Both the position numbers and the translations under genes were made by a program. DNA of 64,000 bases from Saccharopolyspora gloriosae (GTDB lineage Bacteria; Actinomycetota; Actinomycetes; Mycobacteriales; Pseudonocardiaceae): contig NZ_CP059557.1 of NCBI RefSeq assembly GCF_022828475.1, forward strand, positions 2,356,001 through 2,420,000. The letters run 5' to 3'. Below, in pieces: positions 42,114 through 50,078 of the stretch. Numbering within the stretch: the first letter of the stretch is position 1; each line of letters opens with the position of its first letter. The notes beneath the pieces are model-generated. The model saw only the letters and a program-made list of their open reading frames with translations, ran no database searches and was not told the origin of the DNA.

Positions 42114-43069
42114 CAGAAGACCTCCCGCATGCGGCGGTCGTAGTCATCGAGGTACCTGGCGAACTCGTCTCCGCTCAGATCGGCCGGGATCAGCAGGTCG
42201 TTGCGGATGTAGTCCTGGTAGGCGGGGTAGCGCATCGCCCGGTGCAGTTCGTCGATCCAGAACCTGCGCTGCGATTCGGCGATTCCGGCGGGAGCGAGCG
42301 CGCCGCGCCAGACGGTCACGAGCGCGTCGATGCCCTGTTCCCGGGCGGTCGGCACGGCACCGAGCACGGCGTCGTCGTAGCGCTGCTCGGTCATCGTGCA
42401 CAACGCTTTGGCGTCGCCGCTTTCCAAGTACGGCTTCGCGGAGGCGGCGCTCGCCGGGGCCAGGTCGATCTGACCGCCGAGCAGCCCGGTCATCACCTCG
42501 CCGCTCGAACCGTAGGGGACCACGTCGACCGAGCCGCCCGCCTTGGTCAGTTCGCCGACCACCAGCGCGTCGGCGCCGGTGCGTCCGCTGGAACCCGCCA
42601 CGACCCGCTGCGTCTTGCTCGCCTGGACGACGTCGGCGCACGTCTCGAACGGGGAGTCCGTCGGCGCCACGACCATGCGGGAGTCCTGCGCGAACATCAC
42701 CAGCGGGGTGAAGCTGCGGTAGGTGAAGGGGACGTCCTCGTAGACGAGGGGGAGGGTGTTGAGCGCGGTTTCCGCGACGAGCAGCGCGTTGCCGTTGCCC
42801 TCTTCGGCCAGGAACGTCGCCCAGCCGACCGCGCCGGAGCCGCCTTCCTTGTTCTCCACGTTGACGTCGTAGCCGTGTTCGAGCTCGTTGAGTCCTTGGG
42901 CGAGCACGCGTGCGGAGCGGTCGCTGCCGCCGCCGGGGGCGAAGGCCACGACGGCGCTGACCGAGCCCCGGGCACGCCAGTCGTCGGGTACCGGAGCCCG
43001 CACCGAACAGGAGGTGATCAGCGCGATCCCCGCCAAGGCGGCGGAGATCCTGAGGAAACGCGACGGCAT
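42113..43069 (-). CDS. tctC: Tripartite tricarboxylate transporter, solute-binding lipoprotein
   Basis: A 318-residue extracytoplasmic binding protein anchored as a lipoprotein. The signal peptide ends in the lipobox I-T-S-C (cysteine 21). Mature motifs are VVAFAPGGGSDRSARVLAQ, NKEGGSGAVGWATFL and VVAGSSGRTGADALVVGEL, the usual carboxylate-binding loops of the TctC/Bug family. The ATG at 43069 has AAGGA nine bases upstream. It is the first gene of the operon; an operator shared with the divergent catabolic operon lies at 43120. The ligand is unknown, but an organic acid is expected. Confidence 0.92.
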   Translation of the reverse strand: MPSRFLRISAALAGIALITSCSVRAPVPDDWRARGSVSAVVAFAPGGGSDRSARVLAQGLNELEHGYDVNVENKEGGSGAVGWATFLAEEGNGNALLVAETALNTLPLVYEDVPFTYRSFTPLVMFAQDSRMVVAPTDSPFETCADVVQASKTQRVVAGSSGRTGADALVVGELTKAGGSVDVVPYGSSGEVMTGLLGGQIDLAPASAASAKPYLESGDAKALCTMTEQRYDDAVLGAVPTAREQGIDALVTVWRGALAPAGIAESQRRFWIDELHRAMRYPAYQDYIRNDLLIPADLSGDEFARYLDDYDRRMREVF

Positions 43070-43119
43070 TGTCAGTTCCTTCCGGAGCGGGTTCAGCACC
43101 CACTCGATCCCCATCGATC

Positions 43120-43137
43120 GAAGATCCTATTGGATTC
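43120..43137 (-). promoter_or_regulatory. Operator at the tctC promoter
   Basis: Read on the minus strand GAATCCAATAGGATCTTC, containing a TAGGAT -10-like core. It matches GAATCCTATAGCATCTTC upstream of the gene at 44060 at 16 of 18 positions. The GntR gene between the two sites is the obvious binder. Confidence 0.7.
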
Positions 43138-43215
43138 AGCGATAGTAGGGGGCGCGTCGAGGAACGACAAGACCGTTCGGCGAGCCGCCGGCGGCGAGGG
43201 AAGGTGTTGCGGCGG

Positions 43216-43941
43216 TCAGGCTCGCTCGGGCAGCGAGCGGCGGCCCACGCCCTGCAGGTGTGCGCGCATCGCCTCGACCGGGTCCCCGTTCTCGAACGCG
43301 GCGAGGACGGCCGCGTGCTCGGTCACGGCCTCGTCGACGTCGAAGACCTCGCGATCCAGCGACTGCCGCAACCGGTGCACGTGCGTTCCGAGGGACTCGG
43401 CCATCTGCAGCAGATACCGGTTGCCGGACCCGCGCAGGATCACCAGGTGGAAATCCCAGTCGGAGTCGAAGTACTCCCGCAGATCCGCGTAGTCGTCCGG
43501 CCGCGAGCCGGCGGAGCGCAACTCGCCGACCTTGTGCGCGCTCAGCGTGTGCCGGGCGTGGGCGACTCTGAGCTGCGGAATCAGTTCCGCGCCGCGGGCG
43601 ACGGCCTGCTCGACGGCGGCCAGTTCCACCACGGTGCGCGCGGTGATGAGATCGGCCATCTGCTCGTCGGTGAGCAGCGGTGCGACTCGGTAGCCCTTCA
43701 GCGCCGCCCGCGTCACGAGCCCGGTGTGCTCCATCTGCACCAGGGCTTCCCGGATGGGCGTCGGCGAGACGCCGAGATCGCGGGCGAGCTGATCGATGCC
43801 CAGTGAGTCGCCCGGCGGGTAGGTGCCGTCGAGGATCCCTTCGAGCACGACGTCGTAGACGGTGTCGCGCAGTGCTCGGCGGGCGACGGGGCTCTTGGCG
43901 GTGCGCGGCGACCTGCCGGCTGCGGGCGAATCGGAGCTCAT
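43216..43941 (-). CDS. GntR-family regulator with FCD domain
   Basis: A 241-residue FadR-subfamily protein. The winged helix (about 20-90) has ALRDTVYDVVLEGILDGTYPPGDSLGIDQLARDLGVSPTPIREALVQMEHTGLV. The FCD ligand domain has LITARTVVELAAVEQAV, D-F-H-L (about 164-167) and VTEHAAVLAAFENGDPVEAMRAHL, giving the metal-binding D/H/H set of FCD proteins. It sits between the tct operon and the divergent isomerase-kinase operon, and identical-looking operators lie at both promoters. It probably senses the imported acid or a product of it. Confidence 0.88.
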   Translation of the reverse strand: MSSDSPAAGRSPRTAKSPVARRALRDTVYDVVLEGILDGTYPPGDSLGIDQLARDLGVSPTPIREALVQMEHTGLVTRAALKGYRVAPLLTDEQMADLITARTVVELAAVEQAVARGAELIPQLRVAHARHTLSAHKVGELRSAGSRPDDYADLREYFDSDWDFHLVILRGSGNRYLLQMAESLGTHVHRLRQSLDREVFDVDEAVTEHAAVLAAFENGDPVEAMRAHLQGVGRRSLPERA

Positions 43942-44001
43942 GGTGGGTCAACGATAGCGCAGCGGTGCCGTGGACCTGGCTGACGACGCGCTCGTGGTCC
44001 G

Positions 44002-44034
44002 TTGTCGCTACAGGAAGAATCCTATAGCATCTTC
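44002..44034 (+). promoter_or_regulatory. Promoter and operator of the isomerase-kinase-tpi-pdxA operon
   Basis: TTGTCG (44002-44007), 17 bases, TAGCAT (44025-44030). The operator GAATCCTATAGCATCTTC (44017-44034) covers the -10, consistent with repression. Same box as at 43120-43137. Confidence 0.7.
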
Positions 44035-44059
44035 GAAAACGAGCCTCGGGAGACGAACG

Positions 44060-45004
44060 ATGGCGTTCACCGCAGAGACCTGGCCGATCGGTGCGGCACT
44101 GCTGCAGTTCCCGGGCGTCCAGCGTGACGGGACGGTCGTCCAGGACGCCCCCGCCGCGCGGTGGAGCGCGGTGCTCGCCGAGATCGCCGCCGCGGGCTTC
44201 GACCACGTCGACCTCACCGACAGCTGGCTGCGCCCCGGAGACCTGACCCCGGACCGGCGGGAGGAATTCGCCACCGCGCTGCGCGGTGCCGGGCTCGGCG
44301 TCACCGCGATCTCCGTGGTGCGGCGCAGCCCGATCGACCCGGACCCGGCGACCGCCGAGGAGAACCTGGCCTACCTGCACCGGACGATCGACGCGGCGGC
44401 CGAACTCGACATCCCGGTGGTCTGCGCCGGACTGCACCGCCCGTTCACCGCCGCCCAGCGCGCCGCGCTCTGGTTCTGGACGGAGCCGGGACCGCGGGAC
44501 CCCCTCGGCGACGAGCGGACCCGCGCGCGCTGCGTGCGGCGCTTCCGCGAAGTCGGTGAGCACGCCGCCGAACGAGGCATCGCGGTCTCATTGGAGATGT
44601 ACGAGGACACCTACCTCGGCACGGCCGACGGCGCCGTGGCGCTGGTGACCGACATCGGCTTGGACAACGTCGGGCTCAACCCGGACATCGGCAACATCGT
44701 GCGGCTGCACCGCCCCGTCGAGGACTGGGCGCGGATGTTGGAGCTGACCTTGCCGCACGCCAACTACTGGCACGTGAAGAACTACCACCGCGATCACGAC
44801 CCGGCCACCGGCGCGTACTTCTCGGTTCCCGCGCCGATGGAGCAGGGCGTGATCAGTTACCGGCTCGCCATCGAGATCGCGCTGGAGAACGGGTTCAACG
44901 GGCCGATCTGCGTCGAGCACTACGGCGGCGACGGGCTCAGCGTGTCGGCGCGAAACCGCGACTACCTGCGCGGCTTGCTGCGCGTGAAGCTGGGGGAGCG
45001 CTGA
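44060..45004 (+). CDS. Sugar phosphate isomerase/epimerase-like TIM barrel protein
   Basis: A 314-residue AP-endonuclease-2/xylose-isomerase-like barrel. Motifs include AGFDHVDLTDSWLRPGDL, VSLEMYEDTYLG (metal-binding Glu), DNVGLNPDIGNI, NYWHVKNYHRD and GPICVEHYGGDG (second Glu). The metal ligand pattern E..D..H..E is complete. GGGAG lies eight bases before the ATG. It is the first gene of an operon with a DhaK-type kinase, a TIM-like isomerase and a PdxA-like dehydrogenase. It probably isomerises or epimerises a short ketose or keto-acid; related proteins include hydroxypyruvate and 2-oxo-tetronate isomerases. Specific substrate unknown. Confidence 0.8.
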   Translation: MAFTAETWPIGAALLQFPGVQRDGTVVQDAPAARWSAVLAEIAAAGFDHVDLTDSWLRPGDLTPDRREEFATALRGAGLGVTAISVVRRSPIDPDPATAEENLAYLHRTIDAAAELDIPVVCAGLHRPFTAAQRAALWFWTEPGPRDPLGDERTRARCVRRFREVGEHAAERGIAVSLEMYEDTYLGTADGAVALVTDIGLDNVGLNPDIGNIVRLHRPVEDWARMLELTLPHANYWHVKNYHRDHDPATGAYFSVPAPMEQGVISYRLAIEIALENGFNGPICVEHYGGDGLSVSARNRDYLRGLLRVKLGER

Positions 45005-46719
45005 TGACGACGTTGCACGACGGCGCGGCGGAGTACGCGGCGGACGCGTTGAACGGGTTCGTCGCCGCCCACTCTCGGCACGTCCGCGCGGTGCGCGGCG
45101 GAGTGGTGCGTGCCAGCAGCACGCCCACGGGACAGGTGGCCGTGGTGCTCGGCGGCGGCAGCGGCCACTACCCGGCCTTCGCCGGTTGGGTCGGTCCCGG
45201 CATGGCCCATGGCGCGGCCTGCGGGAACGTCTTCGCCTCCCCGTCGGCGGCGCAGGTGTGCTCGGTGGCCCGCGCCGCCGGTGGCAGCGGCGTGGTGCTC
45301 GGATTCGGCAACTACGCGGGCGACGTGCTGCATTTCGGCCAGGCGGCGGAACAACTGCGCGCCGAGGGCATCGATACGCGGGTGCTGGCGGTCGTCGACG
45401 ACGTCGCCTCCGCACCGGCCGAGCAGGCAGCGCTGCGCCGCGGGATCGCCGGTGACCTGCTGGTGTTCAAGTTGCTGGGCGCGGCCGCCGAACGGGGCAT
45501 GGGACTCGACGACGTGGAACGCGTCGGGCGCCGGGCCGTGGAGGCGACCCGCTCGCTCGGTGCGGCGTTCTCCGGTTGCACGTTGCCCGGCGCGGCGGAA
45601 CCGCTGTTCGAGGTGCCGCCCGGCCGGATGGCGCTGGGACTCGGCGTGCACGGTGAGCCGGGGCTGTCCGAGCATCCGCTGGGCTCCGCCGCCGAAGTCG
45701 CCGATCAGCTGGTGGACGGCGTGCTCGGCGAACTGGCGTCGGTGCGCGGCGGCCGGGTCGCGGTGCTGCTCAACGGGATGGGCGGCGTCGGCGGCGAGGA
45801 GCTGTTCGTCGTCTACGGCCGGATCGCCCGCCGCCTCGCCGATGCCGGTCTGGAACCGGTGGAACCCGTGGTGGGAACCCAGATGAGCAGCCTCGGCATG
45901 AGCGGGCTCTCGCTGTCGGTGACCGCGCTCGACGACGAACTGGCCGAGCTGTGGACCGACCCGGTGGAAACACCGGCGTTGCGGCGCGGCGGTTTCCCCG
46001 CCCGCCCGGCCCGCACCGACGACCTCGATGACACCGGCGCGCCGCCCGTCGTCGCCGGATCGGCCGACTCCCGCCGCGCCGCCGCCCACGTCGTCGCCGC
46101 CTTCGAGATCGCGCGGGATGTGCTGGCGGAGCACGAACAACGGTTGGGGCGGCTCGATGCCGTCGCCGGGGACGGTGATCACGGCCTGGGCATGCGGCGA
46201 GGCTCGCTCGCGGCCGCCGAAGCGGCCGAGTCCGCCCGTGCCGCCGGGGCCGGTGCGGGCACGGTCCTCGCCCGCGCCGCCGCGGCCTGGTCGGAGAGCG
46301 CGGGCGGCACCTCCGGCGCGCTCTGGGGCGGTGCGATCAGCGCGCTCGGCGCGGAGTTGGGCGATCAGGAACCTGTGACCGGGACGCTGCTCGGGGCGGC
46401 GGTCGGCCGGGCGGTCGACGCGATCGTGCGGCTCGGCGGGGCCATTCCGGGGGACAAGACGATGGTCGACGCCGCCGTTCCGTTCGCCGACGTGGTGGCG
46501 GCGGCCGGGGAGACTCCGGGGCGAGCGCTGGCGCGCGCGGCGGAATCCGCCACCGCCGCCGCGGCCGCCACCGCCGACGTTCCGGCTCGCCGCGGGCGAT
46601 CCCGGACCCACGGCGACCGCAGCCTCGGCACACCGGACCCGGGAGCGACCTCGTTCGCCCTGGTCGTCACCGCCCTCGCCGCGTTGCACCCGCTGAACAC
46701 CTCGGGAGGCACTCGATGA
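45004..46719 (+). CDS. DhaK-DhaL type ATP-dependent ketose kinase
   Basis: A 571-residue two-domain kinase. The N-terminal DhaK domain (about 1-325) has VLGGGSGHYPAFAGWVGPGM and LGVHGEPGLSEHP, whose histidine binds the ketone carbonyl covalently. The C-terminal DhaL domain (about 365-571) has VAGDGDHGLGMRRG, SGGTSGALWGGA and PGDKTMVDAAVPF, the Mg-ATP and domain motifs. This is the ATP-using single-chain form, which acts on dihydroxyacetone or on C4 ketoses such as erythrulose. The start overlaps the previous stop (TGATG). The TIM-like isomerase downstream argues for a tetrulose substrate, by analogy with mycobacterial erythrulose kinase/isomerase pairs. Confidence 0.88.
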   Translation: MTTLHDGAAEYAADALNGFVAAHSRHVRAVRGGVVRASSTPTGQVAVVLGGGSGHYPAFAGWVGPGMAHGAACGNVFASPSAAQVCSVARAAGGSGVVLGFGNYAGDVLHFGQAAEQLRAEGIDTRVLAVVDDVASAPAEQAALRRGIAGDLLVFKLLGAAAERGMGLDDVERVGRRAVEATRSLGAAFSGCTLPGAAEPLFEVPPGRMALGLGVHGEPGLSEHPLGSAAEVADQLVDGVLGELASVRGGRVAVLLNGMGGVGGEELFVVYGRIARRLADAGLEPVEPVVGTQMSSLGMSGLSLSVTALDDELAELWTDPVETPALRRGGFPARPARTDDLDDTGAPPVVAGSADSRRAAAHVVAAFEIARDVLAEHEQRLGRLDAVAGDGDHGLGMRRGSLAAAEAAESARAAGAGAGTVLARAAAAWSESAGGTSGALWGGAISALGAELGDQEPVTGTLLGAAVGRAVDAIVRLGGAIPGDKTMVDAAVPFADVVAAAGETPGRALARAAESATAAAAATADVPARRGRSRTHGDRSLGTPDPGATSFALVVTALAALHPLNTSGGTR

Positions 46720-46823
46720 TCTTGCGCAGCGGACTCGACCACGCGGGGCGGGCGACCGGTCCGCGAGTGCCCGACGCGGCGTCGGCGAACGTCACCGCGC
46801 TCACCTCCCGCGAGATGAGTTGA
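46716..46823 (+). CDS. Possible 35-residue ORF or gene remnant in the kinase operon
   Basis: The ATG at 46716 overlaps the kinase stop (ATGA), and the frame ends at TGA one base before the TIM-like gene start. It encodes M-I-L-R-S-G-L-D-H-A-G-R-A and a short alanine/threonine-rich tail. The tight fit between two genes suggests it is translated. It may be the remains of a lost operon gene or simply a coupling ORF. Confidence 0.35.
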   Translation: MILRSGLDHAGRATGPRVPDAASANVTALTSREMS

Positions 46824-46824
46824 C

Positions 46825-47583
46825 GTGCTCTGGCTCGGTACCAGCTTCAAGATGACCAAGACCCGGGCGGAAGCCGTCGCCTACGCCCGCGCGCTGCGCG
46901 CGGGGCGGACGAGGGACCCGGGCGGTGTGCGGCCGTTCGTCGTACCCCCGGCCACGTCGTTGCCCGAGGTGGCCGAGGCGCTCGGTCCGGAATCCCCGAT
47001 CCTCCTGGGCGCCCAGAACGCGCACTGGGCGGAGTCCGGTGCGTGGACCGGAGAATTGTCGGTGGGCCAGGTCGCCGATGCGGGCGCCCGCATCGTGGAG
47101 ATCGGGCACGCCGAGCGGCGCAGGCACTTCGCCGAGACCGACGAGACCGTCAACCGCAAGGTCCGCGCGACCCTCGCGCACGGCCTCATCCCGCTGGTGT
47201 GCGTGGGTGAGGACGCCGAGGTCGCGGCGGCGGGCCGTTCCGTCGAACACGTCGTGGCGCAAACCGAGGCCGCACTGGACGGGTGCGCCGACCCGTCCTC
47301 GGTGTTGCTGGCCTACGAGCCGGTGTGGGCGATCGGTGAACACGGCCGCCTGCCGAAGGCCGCTGACGTGGCGCCGGTGATGGCGGCCCTGCATGACCGG
47401 TTCGGCGGCGACATCGAGGCCGTCCTCTACGGCGGCTCGGTCAACTTGGACAACGCGGCCGCCTTGTTGGCCGTGCCCGGCACCGGTGGGTTGTTCGTCG
47501 GCCGGGCGGCCTGGCAGGTCGAGGGCATGCTCGCCCTGCTCGCACTCGCCGACGACCACCTGCGCGCGGTTTCCAGCCGGTGA
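46825..47583 (+). CDS. Triose-phosphate-isomerase-like sugar phosphate isomerase
   Basis: A 252-residue TIM barrel. LWLGTSFKMTKTRAEAVAYA at the N-terminus carries the active-site lysine (K-M-T in place of the usual N-x-K-M-N). IVEIGHAERRRHFAETD has the catalytic His, and LAYEPVWAIGEHG the catalytic Glu (YEPVWAIG). GGSVNLDNAAALLAVPGTGGLFVGRAAW is the phosphate loop. The altered N-terminal loop separates it from housekeeping TpiA and resembles erythrulose-phosphate isomerases. The start is GTG at 46825. Its place behind a DhaK-type kinase supports a ketotetrose-phosphate isomerase. Confidence 0.85.
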   Translation: MLWLGTSFKMTKTRAEAVAYARALRAGRTRDPGGVRPFVVPPATSLPEVAEALGPESPILLGAQNAHWAESGAWTGELSVGQVADAGARIVEIGHAERRRHFAETDETVNRKVRATLAHGLIPLVCVGEDAEVAAAGRSVEHVVAQTEAALDGCADPSSVLLAYEPVWAIGEHGRLPKAADVAPVMAALHDRFGGDIEAVLYGGSVNLDNAAALLAVPGTGGLFVGRAAWQVEGMLALLALADDHLRAVSSR

Positions 47584-47614
47584 CGCACCGATCTCCAGTG
47601 AACAGGACACCTTG

Positions 47615-48616
47615 ATGAACGACTCCATTCGCCCGAAGATCGCGCTGACCTTGGGAGACCCGGCGGGTGTCGGCCCGGAACTGGCGGCGAAGCTGCTCGC
47701 CGATCCGCGCAACAGCGCCGCCGCCGAGATCTACGTCCTGGCCGATCGCGCCGAGCTCGACGCGGCCGCCGCCGTCGCCGGAGTGGAGATCCCGCTCGCC
47801 ACCGTCCCGGAACCCGGGGTCGTCACGCTGCTCGACGACCACTCGGCGCCCGCGGACCCGATCCCGCTCCGCGAGGTGTCCGAGGCCGCCGGTGCGCGGA
47901 CTCTGCACCAGCTGCGCCGGGCGGTGTCGATGGCCGCTGACGGCGAGATCGGCGGCATCGTGTTCACCCCGTTGAACAAGACGAGCCTGCACTTGGCGGG
48001 GATGCACGAGGAGGACGAACTCCGCTGGTTCGCCAAGGAACTCGGCTACGAAGGCACCACCTCGGAGATCAACATCATCAATGATCTCTGGACGGCGCGA
48101 GTCACCAGCCACATCAGCATGCAGGAGGTGGCGCAGCGGGTCACCGCGCCGAACGTGACCGCGGCGATCGAGCTGCTGCATTCGCTGCTGCACGATTCCG
48201 GCATCGATGCGCCCCGAATCGGAGTGTGCGCGCTGAACCCGCACAACGGCGAGAACGGCCTGTTCGGCCGGGAGGAGATCGACCACATCCGGCCCGGCGT
48301 CAACGAGGCGAAGTCCCGGGGCATCAACGTGGCGGGACCGTTCCCGTCGGACACGATCTTCCTGGCCCGGGAGAACTACGACGGCATCGTGACGATGTAC
48401 CACGACCAGGGGCAGATCGCGGTCAAGCTGCTCGGTTTCGACGGAGGCGTGACGGTGCAGGGCGGACTGCCCGTGGTGATCGCCACGCCCGCGCACGGCA
48501 CCGCGTTCGACATCGCCGGCCAGGGCATCGCGAGCACCACGTCCAGCCAGAACGCCCTCGACATCGCCATCGCCGTGGCCCGCCGCCGAGCAGCGACGAA
48601 GTCCGCGGCCCGCTGA
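47615..48616 (+). CDS. PdxA-family dehydrogenase (4-hydroxythreonine-4-phosphate dehydrogenase-like)
   Basis: A 333-residue metal- and NAD(P)-dependent dehydrogenase. ALTLGDPAGVGPELAAKLL at the start is a PdxA signature, NPHNGENGLFGREE and VTMYHDQGQIAVKLLGFDGGVTVQGGLP hold the metal-binding histidines and the lysine, and TPLNKTSLHLAG binds phosphate. Catabolic PdxA2 proteins oxidatively decarboxylate phosphorylated C4 acids (4-phospho-threonate/erythronate). Its presence in a sugar-kinase operon points to that role and not to vitamin B6 synthesis. ATG 47615 follows AGGAC. It is the last gene of the operon. Confidence 0.88.
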   Translation: MNDSIRPKIALTLGDPAGVGPELAAKLLADPRNSAAAEIYVLADRAELDAAAAVAGVEIPLATVPEPGVVTLLDDHSAPADPIPLREVSEAAGARTLHQLRRAVSMAADGEIGGIVFTPLNKTSLHLAGMHEEDELRWFAKELGYEGTTSEINIINDLWTARVTSHISMQEVAQRVTAPNVTAAIELLHSLLHDSGIDAPRIGVCALNPHNGENGLFGREEIDHIRPGVNEAKSRGINVAGPFPSDTIFLARENYDGIVTMYHDQGQIAVKLLGFDGGVTVQGGLPVVIATPAHGTAFDIAGQGIASTTSSQNALDIAIAVARRRAATKSAAR

Positions 48617-48693
48617 GGATCCGCGGCGGCGCCGGTTGCTCGGATGGTCACCGCGCAACGGCTCCGCCGCCGGAAAGGCCCCGTTCCGCGGCA
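48613..48693 (+). repeat. Intergenic repeat R1, copy c (right half, diverged)
   Basis: GCTGAGGATCCGC, CCGGTTGCTC, TGGTCACCGC and CGGCTCCGCCGC line up in order with the right half of the other R1 copies. The left half is missing. It occupies the whole gap between the convergent pdxA-like and glycerate kinase genes. Confidence 0.65.
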
Positions 48694-49854
48694 CTACGCG
48701 GCCGGGCGGAGGGTGCTGCCGACCAGGAGCATGCGCAAGGTGCGGGCGGTGGCGTCGGCCAGGAGTTCGGGGGCGCTCGCGATCGCGTCCGCGAGCGCCA
48801 CCGGGCCGGTCAGGATGCCCGTGTAGGCGTCGATTCCGGTGTCGTAGCTGGTTTCGGCGCCGGGTCCGATGGTGCCGCACAAGGCGACCACCGGTTTTCC
48901 TTGGAGCTTCGCGCGTCGCGCGACCTCGGCGGGGATCTTGCCCAGTGCGGTGGAAGCGTCGATCGCACCTTCCGCGGTGATCACCAGGTCCGCGGCCCGC
49001 AGACGCAGGTCCAGGTCGGTGCTTTTGAGGAAGACGTCGAACCGGGAGGCCAGCCGGGCGCCGAGCACACCGGCGAGGCCGGCGCCGACGCCGCCCGAGG
49101 CGCCGCCACCGGGAACCGCGGCGAAGTCGATGCCGCTGTGCTGGTGCAGCAATTGCGCCCAGCGGTGCATCGACGCCGCCAACTCCGCGACCTGCTCCGG
49201 TGCTGCGCCCTTTTGCGGACCGTAGACGCGCGCGACGCCGTTCCGGCCGCTGAGCACGTTCTTCGGGTTGACCGCGACGACGAGCTCCACTGCGGATAAT
49301 CGGGGATCCAGGTCGTCGGTGTCGATCCGCCGTGCCTGGCGCAGAAGTGCGCCGCCGGGAGCGAGATCCCGGTCGGAGTCGTCGAGGACTCGCGCGCCGA
49401 GCGCCTGCAACGCGCCCGCGCCGCCGTCGCAGATCCCGGAATCCCCGCAGCCGACGATGATCTTCTTGGCGCCGGCGTCCAGTGCCGCCGCGATCAGCTC
49501 GCCGACACCGCGGCTCGTGGTGCGACCGGGGTCGCGTTCGCCTTGCGGCACGAGGGAAAGTCCTGCCGCCGCGGCCACTTCCACGAACGCGGTTCCCCAC
49601 TCGGCGCCGCCGAGCAGCGCGAAGTGCGAGTCGATGGGAGAGCCGACCGGCCCGGTGACCGTCGCTCGAACCAGCTCGCCGCCGGTCGACCGGGCCAGCG
49701 TGCGCGCGGAGCCCTCGCCGCCGTCGATCAGCGGGACGGTGTCGACGATCGCCGCCGGAACCACCCGTCGAATGCCGGTGCGAATCCCCGCGGCAACGGC
49801 CTCGGCGTCCAAGCACTCCTTGAAACCAGTGGGGGCGACCAGAAAACGGAACAT
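48694..49854 (-). CDS. Glycerate kinase (GlxK/GarK family)
   Basis: A 386-residue kinase that makes phosphoglycerate from D-glycerate. Motifs: FLVAPTGFKECLDAEAVAAGIRTGI at the N-terminus, PLIDGGEGSARTLARSTGG, IIVGCGDSGICDGGAGALQALGA and PGGGASGGVGAGLAGVLGA, all characteristic. ATG 49854 has GGAGG five bases upstream; ATG 49866 is an in-frame alternative. It is convergent with the pdxA-like operon. Glycerate from C4/C2 acid breakdown could link it to that operon; the transporter gene upstream is on the same strand beyond R1 copy d. Confidence 0.9.
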   Translation of the reverse strand: MFRFLVAPTGFKECLDAEAVAAGIRTGIRRVVPAAIVDTVPLIDGGEGSARTLARSTGGELVRATVTGPVGSPIDSHFALLGGAEWGTAFVEVAAAAGLSLVPQGERDPGRTTSRGVGELIAAALDAGAKKIIVGCGDSGICDGGAGALQALGARVLDDSDRDLAPGGALLRQARRIDTDDLDPRLSAVELVVAVNPKNVLSGRNGVARVYGPQKGAAPEQVAELAASMHRWAQLLHQHSGIDFAAVPGGGASGGVGAGLAGVLGARLASRFDVFLKSTDLDLRLRAADLVITAEGAIDASTALGKIPAEVARRAKLQGKPVVALCGTIGPGAETSYDTGIDAYTGILTGPVALADAIASAPELLADATARTLRMLLVGSTLRPAA

Positions 49855-49884
49855 GTTGTCCTCCATCGTGGACGTTGTAGATTT

Positions 49885-50072
49885 TTGGAATGGCTTGCGC
49901 AGTGGGTCGCTCAGCGGCTTGCTCGCTGCGGGATCGATGTCCGATGCACGGCGAAATCGCTGCCCTCGCGAGGAAGCCGCTGAGAACCCGCCGGTGGTCG
50001 TCGTGCTCAAGCCGGTCACTGCTCCTCGGCTTCGCCGCTGACAGGACGACGATCGAAAGGTCGTCCTGAAAG
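49885..50072 (+). repeat. Intergenic repeat R1, copy d
   Basis: A full-length copy: TGCGCAGTGGGTCG, GCTTGCTCGCTGCGGGATCGAT, GAGGAAGCCGCTGAGAACCCG, CCGGTGGTCG, GGTCACTGCTC, CGCCGCTGACAGGACGACGATC. It lies between the SLC13-type gene and glycerate kinase (both minus strand). Confidence 0.85.
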
Positions 50073-50078
50073 GACTCC

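Noticed and set aside
47441-49816. A 791-codon minus-strand frame across pdxA and glycerate kinase
   Set aside because: Opposite to or out of frame with both real genes; arginine-rich translation without domains.
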